Below are positions 34,095 to 44,572 of a stretch of DNA of 64,000 bases, one piece after another. Below the pieces are notes generated by a model. The model worked only from the letters and a program-made list of their open reading frames with translations. It searched no databases and had not been told where the DNA came from. The position numbers and the translations under genes were made by a program. Source of the stretch: Acidobacteriaceae bacterium (GTDB lineage: Bacteria; Acidobacteriota; Terriglobia; Terriglobales; Acidobacteriaceae); the NCBI GenBank assembly GCA_035944135.1, contig DASZBM010000008.1, positions 124,001-188,000 on the forward strand, read 5' to 3'. Position 1 is the first letter of the stretch. Every line of letters starts with the position of its first letter.

Positions 34095-35147
34095 TTACAG
34101 GCAGTTCGGATTTTCAGGCGCGCCGGCGGGAGTTGTCGGCGCGGGCGCAGGTCTTCCAATCGCCAGCTGATGCGCAGGGCAGGGTTGAGGCGTCGCCGGT
34201 CCCTGCGTCTGCGCAAATTCCCCGTTTCGTCCCTGCAGCATTCCGATGCGTCGCAGCCAATCGGTTGCCGTGTGCGTCCAGTGCTCCTCGGGGAAACCCA
34301 CCGGGCGCACGCCAAAGCCATGTCCGCCCGTTGCGTACAGATGCAGCTCCGCCGGAATACCTGCATCCTTCAACGCGCGGTAGTACACCAGCGAGCTGTC
34401 GATGTACGTCCTGTCATTCTCCGCCTGCACCATGAACGTCGGCGGCGTCCTGGAATTCGGAGTCAGGTTTTGATCAAGCTGTGTCCCATTCGGCCCGGCC
34501 GACAGATACGCCGGATAGCCGAGGATCGCAAACTCCGGGCGCGCGCTGATGCTCGTATCGACATCCTTCGCCGCGGGCGTGCTTTCCACACTCTTATCGT
34601 CGAAGTGATTCGACAGCGCCACAGCGAGATGCCCGCCTGCCGAGAACCCGATCACTCCGATCCTCGCCGGATTGATGTGCCACTCCGCTGCATGCGCACG
34701 CGCCATCCGCATCGCCTGCTGCGCGTCTTCAAGGTCCGCTGGATTCTCCGGATAATGCCCCGTCTCCGGCACCCGATACTTCACCAGCACGCACGCCATG
34801 CCAATCGAGTTCAGCCAGTGGCAGACGTCAATTCCTTCGCCGTCCCACGCCAGCCGACGGTACCCTCCGCCCGGAAACACAACGGCTGCAGACGTAACTC
34901 CCATCGAATGTTGCGGAAGGAAAACTGTCAACGTAGGCTCCGTAACATTCGTCAAACGTGCTGTACGGTGTCCGTTGATCAGGGCGTCCTGATCGGTCGT
35001 CACATCCTTCTCCGGCTCCGTCGTCTGCGGAGGTTCCGGCGTGCCATGCGGCCATAGCGGGAGGACGGTTTGCGCGTGAATCAAGCCAGCGCCGGCAAGT
35101 TGCAGAGACAACACAATCCCAAGGGCCGTGACCTTCATGGCAGCCAT
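34095..35147 (-). CDS. Exported alpha/beta hydrolase, BD-FAE-like esterase
   Basis: Secreted esterase of 350 residues with signal peptide ending LIHAQ. The oxyanion-hole motif reads FPGGGYRRLAWDGEG and the nucleophile elbow GFSAGGHLA; the final Asp/His pair is likely in VQAENDRTYIDS and ATGGHGFG. This is the pattern of acetyl-xylan or feruloyl esterases often annotated as endo-xylanase B-like. Two ATGs three codons apart can start it. The divergent dxs gene starts 136 bases away. A role in removing acetyl groups from plant polymers fits the nearby sugar genes but is inference. Confidence 0.85.
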   Translation of the reverse strand: MAAMKVTALGIVLSLQLAGAGLIHAQTVLPLWPHGTPEPPQTTEPEKDVTTDQDALINGHRTARLTNVTEPTLTVFLPQHSMGVTSAAVVFPGGGYRRLAWDGEGIDVCHWLNSIGMACVLVKYRVPETGHYPENPADLEDAQQAMRMARAHAAEWHINPARIGVIGFSAGGHLAVALSNHFDDKSVESTPAAKDVDTSISARPEFAILGYPAYLSAGPNGTQLDQNLTPNSRTPPTFMVQAENDRTYIDSSLVYYRALKDAGIPAELHLYATGGHGFGVRPVGFPEEHWTHTATDWLRRIGMLQGRNGEFAQTQGPATPQPCPAHQLAIGRPAPAPTTPAGAPENPNCL

Positions 35148-35282
35148 GCTACCGCAACCACAACTGCCCGTGTCGGGTTTAACGTCTCATGGTTGATACA
35201 CTGAGAAGTCGGTGCGCTGACGTCAAAACGGAGCCATCAGCTCCCAAGATTGAGCCATCAGCCCGGCACGAAATAGGTTCCA

Positions 35283-37157
35283 ATGAGCGAGTACCTGAGC
35301 AGGATCAAGTCCCCGGCAGATGTTAAACGGCTTGGATTAATAGAGTTAGAACGCCTCGCCGAAGAGATCCGCGAACGCCTCATCACCGGCGTCGCCAAGA
35401 CGGGCGGGCATATCGGGCCGAACCTCGGCGTGGTCGAGCTGACCATCGCCATGCACTACGTGTTCGACACCCCCCGCGACAGCTTCGTCTTCGACGTCTC
35501 GCACCAGAGCTACGTCCACAAGCTGCTCACCGGCCGCGAATCCCGCTTCGACACCATCCGCCAGCCCGGCGGCCTCAACGGCTTCATGCTCCGCACCGAG
35601 AGTGAGCACGACTGCTTCGGCGCCGGTCACGCAGGCACCGCGCTCTCCGCCGCTCTCGGCATGGCCGTCGCGCGTGACATGGCCGGCGGCCACGAACACA
35701 TCGTCGCGCTCGCCGGCGACGCCGCCTTCACCAACGGCATCAGCTTCGAGGCGCTCAACAACATCGCTGCTCAAACGAAGCGCATGATCATCGTGCTCAA
35801 CGACAACGAGTGGTCCATCGACAAGAACGTCGGTGCCATCGCCGAGTACCTGCACAAGGTCGCCACCAGCGCCACCTGGATCAACCTGCACGACCGCGCC
35901 ACCGGCCTCGTCGAAAAGATCGGCGGCAAGGCCGCTCGCCACATCGTGCGCAAGGCAGAAGAAGCCGCCAAGGGCATCGTCGGCCGCGGCATGATCTTCG
36001 AAGAGTTCGGCCTCGACTACTTCGGCCCCATCGACGGCCACAATCTTCCGCTGCTCATCGAAACGTTCCGCGTGCTCAAGCAGCTCGATCGCCCCGTCAT
36101 CCTGCACGCCATCACGCAGAAGGGCCGCGGCTTCCAACCCGCGCTCGAAAAGCAGAAGAAGTTCCACGGCCTCGGCCCCTACGATCCAGAGACCGGCGAA
36201 ACCAAACCCACCGGCCAGAAGACCTACTCCGAAGTCTTCGCCGAGAGCCTCACCAAGCTCGCCGACTCGAACGACAAGGTCGTCGCCATCACTGCGGCCA
36301 TGCCCAACGGCACCGCACTCGATCTCTTCCGCCCGCACCACCCCAATCGCTACTTCGATGTCGGCATCGCCGAGGAGCACGCCGTGCTCTTCGCCGCTGG
36401 CATGGCCACCAAAGGCTTCAGCCCGTTCTGCGCCATCTACTCCACGTTCCTGCAACGCGCCTTCGATCAGGTCGTCCACGACGTCGCCCTGCAGGAGCTC
36501 CCTGTCGTCTTCTGCATGGACCGCGGCGGCCTCTCCGGCGACGACGGCCCCACGCACCACGGCCTCTTCGACATCAGCTATCTGCGCGGCATCCCCAACA
36601 TCATCCACATGGACCCCAAAGACGAAGACGAGCTGCAGGACATGATGTTCACCGCGCTGCAGCACAACGGCCCTAGCGCCATCCGCTACCCGCGCGGCGT
36701 CGGGCCCGGCACTCAAGTGAAAGCCCAGCCGCAAGCCCTCGAGATCGGCAGAGCTGAAGTCCTCCGCGACGGTTCGGACGTCGCCATCTTCTCGCTTGGC
36801 GGCATGCTTCCCGAAGCCGAGCGCCTCGCCGCAATGCTCCGCAACGAAGGCCAGAGCGTCGCCGTCATCAACGCGCGCTTCGCCAAGCCGCTCGATCACG
36901 AATGCGTCGCGCGCTACGCAAAACGCTGCCCCCTGCTCGTCACCTTCGAGGACCACGTCCTCGCTGGCGGCTTCGGCTCCGCCGTGCTCGAGTCGCTCGC
37001 AGAGCAGGGAATTGACACACCTGTCGTTCGTATCGGCTGGCCCGACCAGTTCATCGAGCACGGCAAGGTCGAATCCCTCCGCGCGAAGTACGGCCTCACC
37101 GCCGAGGCTGCCCTCGAGCGCGTCCGCCCGCATCTCCGCCACGCAGTGGGCGTCTGA
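35283..37157 (+). CDS. dxs: 1-deoxy-D-xylulose-5-phosphate synthase
   Basis: Thiamine-diphosphate enzyme of 624 residues that condenses pyruvate and glyceraldehyde 3-phosphate at the entry of the MEP isoprenoid pathway. The N-terminal signature TGGHIGPNLGVVELTIAMHYV is clear. The cofactor motif reads GDAAFTNGISFEALNN, and the GTGHSSTS segment of E. coli is GAGHAGTALS here, as in some non-proteobacterial DXS forms. The central motif DVGIAEEHAVLFAAGMA with the catalytic Glu and DRGGLSGDDGPTHHG match DXS rather than transketolase. A strong hairpin terminator follows at 37184-37212. Confidence 0.9.
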   Translation: MSEYLSRIKSPADVKRLGLIELERLAEEIRERLITGVAKTGGHIGPNLGVVELTIAMHYVFDTPRDSFVFDVSHQSYVHKLLTGRESRFDTIRQPGGLNGFMLRTESEHDCFGAGHAGTALSAALGMAVARDMAGGHEHIVALAGDAAFTNGISFEALNNIAAQTKRMIIVLNDNEWSIDKNVGAIAEYLHKVATSATWINLHDRATGLVEKIGGKAARHIVRKAEEAAKGIVGRGMIFEEFGLDYFGPIDGHNLPLLIETFRVLKQLDRPVILHAITQKGRGFQPALEKQKKFHGLGPYDPETGETKPTGQKTYSEVFAESLTKLADSNDKVVAITAAMPNGTALDLFRPHHPNRYFDVGIAEEHAVLFAAGMATKGFSPFCAIYSTFLQRAFDQVVHDVALQELPVVFCMDRGGLSGDDGPTHHGLFDISYLRGIPNIIHMDPKDEDELQDMMFTALQHNGPSAIRYPRGVGPGTQVKAQPQALEIGRAEVLRDGSDVAIFSLGGMLPEAERLAAMLRNEGQSVAVINARFAKPLDHECVARYAKRCPLLVTFEDHVLAGGFGSAVLESLAEQGIDTPVVRIGWPDQFIEHGKVESLRAKYGLTAEAALERVRPHLRHAVGV

Positions 37158-37183
37158 TCGAGTCAGCGCAGACGAAAACATGA

Positions 37184-37212
37184 AGGACCGCCACAACTTT
37201 CGTGGCGGTCCT
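37184..37212. terminator. Bidirectional terminator after dxs
   Basis: Perfect 11-base stem AGGACCGCCAC / GTGGCGGTCCT with loop AACTTTC, then TTTGCGTT; it lies between the convergent dxs and SRPBCC genes. Confidence 0.7.
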
Positions 37213-37251
37213 TTGCGTTCCTTTGGGCCCTTTGCGTCAAAAGCTGCCGCA

Positions 37252-37692
37252 TCAATGCGGCTTGAACGTCTTCCCCGTCTCAATCAGCGTCTTCATCCGC
37301 GAAAGAATTCGCGGCCATCCATCCGCCGTCGCCGCAGACGTCTTGTCCTCTTCCGCCCACCGATCATGCGTCACGACAACCTGCGTCGCCTCGCTCTCCT
37401 GCGTCAGCTCCACCGTCACGCGCGACGCTCTGCTGAAGTCGCCCATTGCAAACGTGTACTGAAGCAGCTTCGGCCGCTCCGCCTTGATCACCTCACCGCG
37501 AACAAACGTGACGTGCTTCCCATCCGGCCCCGTGCCCACCCAGTTCATCGACCCACCGGGCTTCAGTTCCGCCTCTAACGTCGCCCCCATAAACAACACA
37601 CGGTTCGACTCGGCAGAAGTAAACCCCTCCCACACCTTCTCCGCCGGCGCGGCGATGTAGAACACAAATTCCAGCGGAGGCTGCTCAGCCAT
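37252..37692 (-). CDS. SRPBCC/AHSA1-type protein
   Basis: A 146-residue protein of the AHSA1 (activator of Hsp90 homologue-like) branch of SRPBCC: FVFYIAAPAEKVWEGFTSAE at the N-terminus, LKPGGSMNWVGTGPDGK in the middle and GWPRILSRMKTLIETG at the C-terminal helix. The ATG at 37692 is chosen because it opens the domain; the frame runs further upstream into the pgm gene without homology. It begins 23 bases after pgm on the same strand. Ligand unknown. Confidence 0.85.
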   Translation of the reverse strand: MAEQPPLEFVFYIAAPAEKVWEGFTSAESNRVLFMGATLEAELKPGGSMNWVGTGPDGKHVTFVRGEVIKAERPKLLQYTFAMGDFSRASRVTVELTQESEATQVVVTHDRWAEEDKTSAATADGWPRILSRMKTLIETGKTFKPH

Positions 37693-37715
37693 CTTAATCT
37701 CCTTCGGAGTGCTCT

Positions 37716-39392
37716 CTACCCCTTCAACGCCGCGCTCACCAGCGCCTTCGCCTCTTCCTGAATCCGCTTCAGATGCTCCTCGCCCTTGAAGCTCTCCGCA
37801 TAAATCTTGTACACATCCTCCGTGCCGCTCGGCCGCGCCGCAAACCATCCTTCAGCCGTCGCCACCTTCAGGCCGCCGATCGCCGCCCCATTCCCCGGCG
37901 CCTCCGTCAGGATCGCCGTAATCGGATCGCCCGCCAGCGTCTTCGCCGTCACTTGCGAGGCTGAGAGCTTCGCAAGCTTTGCCTTCTCGTCCTTCGTGGC
38001 CGCTGCGTCGATCCGCTGATACACGGGCGCGCCATATCTCGCCGTCAACTGCCCATACAGCACACCCGGATCCTTGCCCGTCGTCGCCGTCATCTCCGCC
38101 GCAAGCAATCCGCAGATCAGCCCATCCTTATCCGTCGACCACACACTCCCATCACGCCGCAGGAAGCTCGCGCCCGCCGACTCCTCGCCGACAAACCCCA
38201 GTGTGCCATCCAGCAATCCATCCACGAACCACTTGAAGCCCACCGGCACCTCGAGCATCTTCCGCCCCAGCCCCTTCGCTACGCGGTCAATCATGCTCGA
38301 CGACACCAGCGTCTTGCCAATCCCCACCTTCTCGCTCCACTCCGGCCGATGCATAAACAAATACTGAATGCACACCGCCAGATAATGATTCGGATTCAGC
38401 AGCCCCGAACTCCTCGTCACAATGCCGTGCCGATCATGGTCCGTGTCGCACGCCCACGCCACGTCATACTTGTCCTTCTTCGCAATCATCGACGCCATCG
38501 CAAACGGCGAGCTGCAGTCCATGCGAATGCGCCCATCCCAATCCAGCGTCATGAACCGGAACGTCGGATCGACATACTTATTCAGCACCTCGAGCGGCAG
38601 TTTGTACTGCTCCGCAATCCGCGGCCAGTAGTGCACGCCCGCGCCGCCCAGCGGATCCACCGCCAGCTTCAGCCCACTCGTGCGAATCGCCTCCATGTCC
38701 ACCACGCTCGGCAACTCATCCACGTATGACCCGATGAAATCGAACTTCATCGTCGTCTCGGCCGAAACCGCACGGTGATACGCCAGCCGCTTCACGCCCT
38801 GCAGCTTCGCCGCAATCAGCTCATTCGCGCGATTCTCAATCCACTTCGTCGCCGTCGTGTCCGCCGGGCCGCCGCTCGGCGGGTTGTACTTGAAGCCGCC
38901 ATCCTCCGGCGGATTGTGCGATGGCGTAATCACAATGCCATCGGCGCGCGGCGACTTAGGATCTGCATTGTGTTTCAAAATCGCGTGCGACAACGCAGGT
39001 GTAGGCGTATAGCCCAGGTCTCTATCAATCAGCACCTGCACGCCATTCGCCGACAGCACCTCGAGCGCGGTCGAGAACGCCGGCTCGCTCAGCGCATGCG
39101 TATCCTGCGCCAGAAACAGCGGTCCCGTCGTCTTCTCTTTCGCGCGATACTCGCAGATCGCCTGCGTGATCGCCAGAATATGCGCGTAGTTGAAGCTCGT
39201 CGTCAGCGACGATCCGCGGTGCCCGCTCGTCCCGAAGCTCACCCGCTCCGAAGGGTTCGCCACATCCGGATGCCGCGCATAGAACGCCGTAATCAGCCGT
39301 GGAACATTCACCAGCCGATCAGGTGAGGCAAGATGCCCCGGCGTATTCAATTCAGTATCAGCGGCAGTCGCGTTCATCGTCTCAGTAGGCAT
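37716..39392 (-). CDS. pgm: Phosphoglucomutase, alpha-D-glucose specific
   Basis: Interconverts glucose 1-phosphate and glucose 6-phosphate. The 558 residues fit the E. coli Pgm type (about 546). The phosphoserine loop reads [15 protein letters not shown], the metal-binding loop [10 protein letters not shown], the sugar-binding loop [11 protein letters not shown], and the phosphate-binding C-terminal loop [30 protein letters not shown] near residue 50 is also typical. Divergent from the beta-propeller gene by 87 bases. Confidence 0.96.
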   Translation of the reverse strand: MPTETMNATAADTELNTPGHLASPDRLVNVPRLITAFYARHPDVANPSERVSFGTSGHRGSSLTTSFNYAHILAITQAICEYRAKEKTTGPLFLAQDTHALSEPAFSTALEVLSANGVQVLIDRDLGYTPTPALSHAILKHNADPKSPRADGIVITPSHNPPEDGGFKYNPPSGGPADTTATKWIENRANELIAAKLQGVKRLAYHRAVSAETTMKFDFIGSYVDELPSVVDMEAIRTSGLKLAVDPLGGAGVHYWPRIAEQYKLPLEVLNKYVDPTFRFMTLDWDGRIRMDCSSPFAMASMIAKKDKYDVAWACDTDHDRHGIVTRSSGLLNPNHYLAVCIQYLFMHRPEWSEKVGIGKTLVSSSMIDRVAKGLGRKMLEVPVGFKWFVDGLLDGTLGFVGEESAGASFLRRDGSVWSTDKDGLICGLLAAEMTATTGKDPGVLYGQLTARYGAPVYQRIDAAATKDEKAKLAKLSASQVTAKTLAGDPITAILTEAPGNGAAIGGLKVATAEGWFAARPSGTEDVYKIYAESFKGEEHLKRIQEEAKALVSAALKG

Positions 39393-39479
39393 AGGTCACA
39401 AGAATACGGCGAACATCCGCCCCTTCAAAGTTCTAACTTCCTCGCTGACAGACCCTCCGCCGGGCGATATGGTTGCTCC

Positions 39480-40679
39480 ATGCGCTTTCTGCTCGCCGCG
39501 GCCGCACTCTGCCTCTGCCCGCTCGCGGCCGCGCAAACCTCAACCCACATCCTTGACGTAAGCCCTATCCCGACCGATGGCCATCCATCCCAGGCCATCT
39601 TTACCCCTGACGGCCAGTACATCCTCGTCACCGTCACGCACGAGCACCGCCTCGGCTCCGGCATCGAGGTCTTTCACATCGACGGCGACAGGATCAAGCG
39701 CATCGCCTATAACCCCCTCGGCGCCGAACCCGCCGGCGGCATCCTGCTCATCCCCAACAGCCGCACCGTCGCCGTCGGTTTCTTCGACGCCGGCGTCGCC
39801 TTCCTCCCGCTCGATTCCGTGCTCCAGGGCAACGCCGCCGCGCACATCATCCCGCAGGGCGACCATGCCGGCTCCGGTGATCTCGCCGTCACCCCTGACG
39901 GCCAAACGCTCTTCGTCGCCAATGAGTTCCTCCGCGGTGGCAGCGTCGGCGTCATCTCCCTGCGCCGCGACCCCAAAGGCCAGCTCGCGCCCGTCGGCAT
40001 CGGCGAAATCTCGACCCAGCTCGTCACTCCCGGCATCGCCATCTCACCCGACGGCACACGCCTCTACGCCACCAACGAGCTCCTCCCCGAACACCAGCCC
40101 GAGCGACTCCCCGGCCACGCCAACCCAGACCTCCAGCACGGCAACTGCGTGCAGGACGACATCAATCACCCCATGCAGAACGGTGGTCTCTCGGTCATCG
40201 ACACTGCCAAGGCCGCCGCGCCCACCAAAGACTTCAGCCCGCAGCAGGAGCGCCACGCTACCCTGGCCGTCATCAACGCCGGCTGCTCTCCCATGCACGA
40301 GGCCGTCTCCTCCGACGGCCGCACCGTCTACCTCACCGCGCAGGGCGACAACAAGGTGCTCGTCTTCAATACCGCCGCGCTCGAGCATGACCCGGAGCAC
40401 GCCCTCGTCCGCACCATCGACACCAGCGGCGAAGCCCCCGTCGGTCTCGCCCTCTTCGATCACGACCGCAAGCTTCTGGTCGCCAACTCCAACCGCTTCA
40501 CCGACGGCCCCGGCAACGCCGCCGTCATCGACCTCACCATCGACCCGGACAAACAGCCGGTCATCCAGACCATCAAAACCGGCGACTTCCCACGCAGCAT
40601 CACCGCCTCACCCGACGGCCGCACCCTTCTCCTCACCGTCTACCTCGCCGACAAAGTGCTGCTCCTCACCATGAAGTGA
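39480..40679 (+). CDS. Exported beta-propeller protein, lactonase/YVTN-like
   Basis: A 399-residue secreted protein. The ATG at 39480 is selected because it starts a signal peptide (RFLLAAAALCLCPLAAAQT); the frame is open upstream. The remainder consists of repeated propeller blades with the phrases FTPDGQYILVTV, VTPDGQTLFVANE, ISPDGTRLYATNE, SSDGRTVYLTAQGDN and ASPDGRTLLLTVY. Such YVTN/cytochrome-D1-like or lactonase-like propellers can be enzymes or surface proteins; no active site is evident. A repeat B copy follows and may act as its terminator. Confidence 0.8.
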   Translation: MRFLLAAAALCLCPLAAAQTSTHILDVSPIPTDGHPSQAIFTPDGQYILVTVTHEHRLGSGIEVFHIDGDRIKRIAYNPLGAEPAGGILLIPNSRTVAVGFFDAGVAFLPLDSVLQGNAAAHIIPQGDHAGSGDLAVTPDGQTLFVANEFLRGGSVGVISLRRDPKGQLAPVGIGEISTQLVTPGIAISPDGTRLYATNELLPEHQPERLPGHANPDLQHGNCVQDDINHPMQNGGLSVIDTAKAAAPTKDFSPQQERHATLAVINAGCSPMHEAVSSDGRTVYLTAQGDNKVLVFNTAALEHDPEHALVRTIDTSGEAPVGLALFDHDRKLLVANSNRFTDGPGNAAVIDLTIDPDKQPVIQTIKTGDFPRSITASPDGRTLLLTVYLADKVLLLTMK

Positions 40680-40715
40680 AAACAGTGCAGGGAAGGGGCA
40701 CAACCACGAAATGAA

Positions 40716-40776
40716 GGGGCACGGCTTCAGCCGTGCCATTTGACGCGAGAAAAACGGGGCTTTAGCCCCTGGGGTC
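40716..40776 (+). repeat. Dispersed palindromic repeat B
   Basis: Hairpin GGCACGGCTTCAGCCGTGCC (40718-40737), A-rich linker, hairpin GGGGCTTTAGCCCC (40756-40769). It lies between the ends of two convergent genes and is placed to stop transcription from both. Confidence 0.75.
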
Positions 40777-40780
40777 GCGA

Positions 40781-41395
40781 CTACGCCGCAGTCCCACGCC
40801 GCTCGTAATGAAACAGCAGCTCCTGCTCGCTCGCGATCGGCGTCCCATTCCGCGTCGCCGGCGTAAACGTCCACGTCCGCACGGTCGCCATCACCTGCTG
40901 ATCCACATCCGGCCCAAGGCTCTTACTCACCGACAAGTTCGTAACCTTCCCCTGCGCATCGATCAGCGCATCAAGCACCACATCGCCGCTCGTCCCCGGC
41001 GCCAGCGTCGACAGATCCGGCGTCGGCCTTGGATGAAACTGCACCAGCGCGATGCTGATATTGCCGTCACCCTCTGATCCGTCCGCCGCATTCCCCGGCG
41101 CCTCATTCGTCGCCGCCTGCGTCAACTGCTTCGCCTTGTGGGTCAGGCTCTTCGCCGGCGCAGGCAGAGCCGGCCCCTTTGCCTGCACGCGCGGAGCCGC
41201 GCTCGCCGACCCGGGCGGCGCTCCCAGCAGCTGATAGTTGAACATCAGCACCGTGCCCTGCGCCGTCCCCGGCATATGTTTCGGAGCCAGCAACGGCCCA
41301 TGCACATGCGCCATCAGGGCCAGCACGCCGGCGACACCCGCATGCACGCCAATCGACAGCAGCGCACTCCGGCGATTTGGCGCCATCCGTCCCAT
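40781..41395 (-). CDS. TonB-like energy transducer
   Basis: A 204-residue protein: one N-terminal membrane helix (about 12-30, ALLSIGVHAGVAGVLALMAHV), a Pro/Ala/Lys-rich periplasmic linker (50-110), and a TonB C-terminal domain (about 120-200) with GTSGDVVLDALIDAQGKVTNLSVSKSL written across two strands and VRTWTFTPATRNG. It would pass proton-motive energy to TonB-dependent receptors such as that at 21.9 kb. No exbB or exbD genes are adjacent. Divergent from the collagen-like gene. Confidence 0.82.
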   Translation of the reverse strand: MGRMAPNRRSALLSIGVHAGVAGVLALMAHVHGPLLAPKHMPGTAQGTVLMFNYQLLGAPPGSASAAPRVQAKGPALPAPAKSLTHKAKQLTQAATNEAPGNAADGSEGDGNISIALVQFHPRPTPDLSTLAPGTSGDVVLDALIDAQGKVTNLSVSKSLGPDVDQQVMATVRTWTFTPATRNGTPIASEQELLFHYERRGTAA

Positions 41396-41572
41396 GCCAC
41401 ACAGTCTAGGCCCGCTCTCTCCGAAACTCCAGCATCAACATTGAGTTGTATTGCACGAAATGCCTTATCCCGCTACAAAACAAACGAGTATTCACCACAT
41501 CTGCTGTATCCGGTCACCCGCCCTGTAGCGATGTGACACGCTGAGTTTCGATCGCTGAAAGGGTTAAGAGGT

Positions 41573-44503
41573 TTGTCGGGACCGCATCACCGGACAACTT
41601 GGAGGAGCCTCCTCTGCGCGCTGCTCGCGCTGCTTTGGAGCGTTCCCGTCTTCGCCGTCCAGGCCACCCTCCTCGCCGACACTCACGTCTCCTCCGCCCA
41701 GCCCGACGTCAACTCTGGCACGCTCTCCAACCTCAACGTCGGCGGCGGTTACACCACGCTCATCCAGTTCGACCTCGGCATCCTTCCCTCCGGCACAACG
41801 GCCTCCCAGATCACCCGCGCCACCCTGCGCCTCTACTGCAACCTCGCCACCACCCCCGGGGCCGTCTCCGTCGCTCCCATCACCTCCGCCTGGGGCGAGT
41901 ACAGCGTCACCTTCAACACCCTCCCCACCATCGGCTCCCCCATCGGCTCCATGCAGGTCCCTGCCGCCGGCCAGTTCATTACCGTCGACGTCACCTCTGC
42001 CGTCCAGTCCTGGGTCACCGCCCCGTCCTCCAACAACGGCCTCGCCCTCACCTCCGCCGCCGCTATCCTCCAGTTCGACAGCAAAGAGAACGACCAGACC
42101 TCCCACGCCCCCGAACTCGAGATCGCCCTCGCCGCAGGCAGTTCCGACGCAGGCACGGTAGGCCCACAAGGCCCCGCCGGCCCCCAGGGTCCTGCAGGCC
42201 CACAGGGTCTCCAAGGCCCCGCAGGCCTCACCGGAGCGACCGGCCCGCAGGGTCCCACCGGTCCCGCCGGAGCCTCCGGCGCCGGAGCCTTCGTCTACCA
42301 GGGCGCCTACAGCTCCTCCACCAACTACGCGCAAGGCTCCGTCGTCACCTTCGGCGGCTCCACCTACGTCTCCCTCGCCGACGCCAACCACGGCAACACC
42401 CCATCCTCGACCCCTTGGGCCTGGGGAACCCTCGCCCTCGGTGCCACCGGCGTCCAGGGCCCGCAGGGAATCGCCGGTCCCCAGGGCCCATCCGGCCCAA
42501 CAGGCCCGCCCGGAGCCACTGGCCCCACCGGCCCAACCGGCGCCGTCGGACCGCAAGGCCCCACCGGCGCTCCCGGCCTCGCCTACCAGGGCGCCTACGA
42601 CCCCACCCACAACTACGCCGTCGGCGACGTCGTCCTCTTCTCCGGCTCCAGCTTCGTCTCCACGCTCGGCAACAACCACGGCAACACGCCCGGCCAGACC
42701 TCCGCCTGGGGCACGCTCACCTCCCAGGGCGCCCCCGGAGCCACCGGCGCCGCCGGCCCGCAAGGCCCCACCGGCGCCCAGGGCCCCATCGGCCCCGTCG
42801 GCCCTCCCGGCCAAACCGGCCCCCAAGGCCTGCAGGGAATCCCCGGACAGCCCGGAGCGCAGGGCCTCACTGGCCCGCAAGGTCTCGCCGGCCCTCAAGG
42901 CGCCACAGGCCCTCAAGGCCCCGCCGGTCCCATCGGCCTTAACTTCCAGGGCCCCTACGACCCCACCCGCAACTACGCGCTCGCCGACGCGGTCCTCTAC
43001 AACGGCTCAGGCTACGTCTCGCTCCTCGCCAACAACCACGGCAATGCGCCCGACCAATCCCCCTCCGCCTGGTCTCTCTTCGCCTCGGCCGGAGCCCCCG
43101 GCCCCCAGGGTCCCGCAGGCCCCACCGGCCCGCAAGGCCCCTCCGGCGTCACCGGTCCACAAGGCGCAACAGGTCCCACCGGCCCGCAAGGCCCCACAGG
43201 TCCCGCAGGCCAGGGCCTCAACCTGATTGGCACCTACAGCAATCTCACCAGCTACAACCTCGGCGACGTCGTCAGCTATAACGGCTCCAGCTACGCCTCG
43301 CTCGCTTCCACCAACCACGCCAACATCCCCGATCAATCGCCCTCGTACTGGATGCTGCTCGCTGCGCAAGGCCCCGTCGGTCCCACCGGCGCCGCCGGAG
43401 CCCCCGGCCCGCAGGGTCCCGCAGGCGCAACCGGCTCGCAAGGCCCCACCGGACTCACCGGTCCGCAGGGCGCAACCGGCCCAGCCGGCCCGCAAGGTGC
43501 CACCGGCCCGGCAGGGCAGGGACTCAACCTCACCGGCGCCTACTCCGCCACCACCAGCTACAACCTCGGCGACGTCGTCGCGTACAACGGCTCCAGCTAC
43601 GCCTCTCTCGTCGCCTCAAACCACGGCCAGCCGCCCGACCAGTCTCCCGCCTACTGGATGCTCCTCGCCGCCCAGGGCCCCGCCGGAACCCCCGGCGCGG
43701 CCGGCCCACAAGGCCCCACAGGGGCAATAGGCGCGACCGGCCAACAGGGCCCCGCCGGCCCGCAAGGCCCAGCAGGTTCCACCGGAGCCACGGGCGCTCC
43801 CGGCATGAACTTCCGCGGCCAATGGTCGTCCGCCGTCCATTACTCCACCAATGATGCCGTCAGCTTTGACGGCTCAACCTACCTCGCGCTCTCCGCCGGC
43901 TCCAATCAGGAGCCCGACCAGTACGCGCAGGTCTGGACCGTCATCGCTCAGGCCGGCAGCACCGGCCCCACCGGTCCCGCAGGCAGCGCTGGCACCATCA
44001 CCGTCGGGACCGTCACCACTCTCGCCGCCGGCTCTTCCGCCACCGTCACCAACTCCGGCACCGCCCAGGACGCCATTCTCAACTTCGGCATCCCGCAAGG
44101 CGCGACCGGCCCCGCGGGCAGCAGCGGCTCGACGACCACCACATCCGGCAGTTTCGCGGCGATGTACCACCCCACCAGCTACAACAACACCTATTACGCG
44201 CTTAACTCGCCCAACGCCTCCACCACCGAGAGCGACGCCGTCCTCGCCTGGATTCCCAAGGCCTGCACGGCTACAGAGTTCGACGTCCAGTCCCGCCAGA
44301 GCGGAAACATCACGGTTACCCTCCGCCTCGGCGCCTCCGCCACCACTATGGCCGACACCACGCTCGCCTGCACGCCATCGAGCGCCGGCTCCTGCCCCGC
44401 GCTCGGCTCTGTCTCCATCCCGGCCGGCAGCTTCGTCGACCTCCGCATCAGCGGAGCCTCCGGCACCGTCGCCGGCGTCTGGACCTCACTTACCTGCAAC
44501 TAA
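41573..44503 (+). CDS. Large secreted collagen-like protein with repeated CBM-like modules
   Basis: A 976-residue exported protein starting with TTG and a signal peptide ending VPVFA. Residues 28-195 resemble a DNRLRE/CBM96-type beta domain ([21 protein letters not shown]). From about 200 to 830 there are collagen blocks of Gly-X-Y (GPQGP, GPTGP, GATGP) separated by six modules of about 50 residues, each with a Tyr, GDVV.YNGSSY.SL, N.GN.P..SP..W pattern like CBM5/12 chitin-binding modules. A non-collagen C-terminal domain (about 860-976) ends with a Cys. No membrane anchor or sorting signal is seen, so it is probably released or bound to cell wall or matrix. Confidence 0.85.
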   Translation: MSGPHHRTTWRSLLCALLALLWSVPVFAVQATLLADTHVSSAQPDVNSGTLSNLNVGGGYTTLIQFDLGILPSGTTASQITRATLRLYCNLATTPGAVSVAPITSAWGEYSVTFNTLPTIGSPIGSMQVPAAGQFITVDVTSAVQSWVTAPSSNNGLALTSAAAILQFDSKENDQTSHAPELEIALAAGSSDAGTVGPQGPAGPQGPAGPQGLQGPAGLTGATGPQGPTGPAGASGAGAFVYQGAYSSSTNYAQGSVVTFGGSTYVSLADANHGNTPSSTPWAWGTLALGATGVQGPQGIAGPQGPSGPTGPPGATGPTGPTGAVGPQGPTGAPGLAYQGAYDPTHNYAVGDVVLFSGSSFVSTLGNNHGNTPGQTSAWGTLTSQGAPGATGAAGPQGPTGAQGPIGPVGPPGQTGPQGLQGIPGQPGAQGLTGPQGLAGPQGATGPQGPAGPIGLNFQGPYDPTRNYALADAVLYNGSGYVSLLANNHGNAPDQSPSAWSLFASAGAPGPQGPAGPTGPQGPSGVTGPQGATGPTGPQGPTGPAGQGLNLIGTYSNLTSYNLGDVVSYNGSSYASLASTNHANIPDQSPSYWMLLAAQGPVGPTGAAGAPGPQGPAGATGSQGPTGLTGPQGATGPAGPQGATGPAGQGLNLTGAYSATTSYNLGDVVAYNGSSYASLVASNHGQPPDQSPAYWMLLAAQGPAGTPGAAGPQGPTGAIGATGQQGPAGPQGPAGSTGATGAPGMNFRGQWSSAVHYSTNDAVSFDGSTYLALSAGSNQEPDQYAQVWTVIAQAGSTGPTGPAGSAGTITVGTVTTLAAGSSATVTNSGTAQDAILNFGIPQGATGPAGSSGSTTTTSGSFAAMYHPTSYNNTYYALNSPNASTTESDAVLAWIPKACTATEFDVQSRQSGNITVTLRLGASATTMADTTLACTPSSAGSCPALGSVSIPAGSFVDLRISGASGTVAGVWTSLTCN

Positions 44504-44572
44504 AGTTGTACTTTCAATAGGTTACGTGTCCTGCTGTTTCGGCGTCTCAGCAAGCATGGGTGCAGAACAGGA

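Noticed and set aside
35346-37283. 645-codon minus-strand ORF opposite dxs
   Set aside because: Low-complexity Ala/Glu/Asp composition typical of the antisense of GC-rich coding DNA; dxs is clearly real.
41451-41479. Promoter-like TTGCAC-17-TACAAA before the collagen-like gene
   Set aside because: Only about half of the positions match the consensus, so it is not listed as a feature.
41564-42916. Long minus-strand ORF (450 codons, Gly/Ala rich) opposite the collagen-like gene, and a plus-strand ORF at 41599-42942
   Set aside because: Both are by-products of the Gly-Pro codon periodicity of the collagen gene; they have no ribosome site or recognisable domain.
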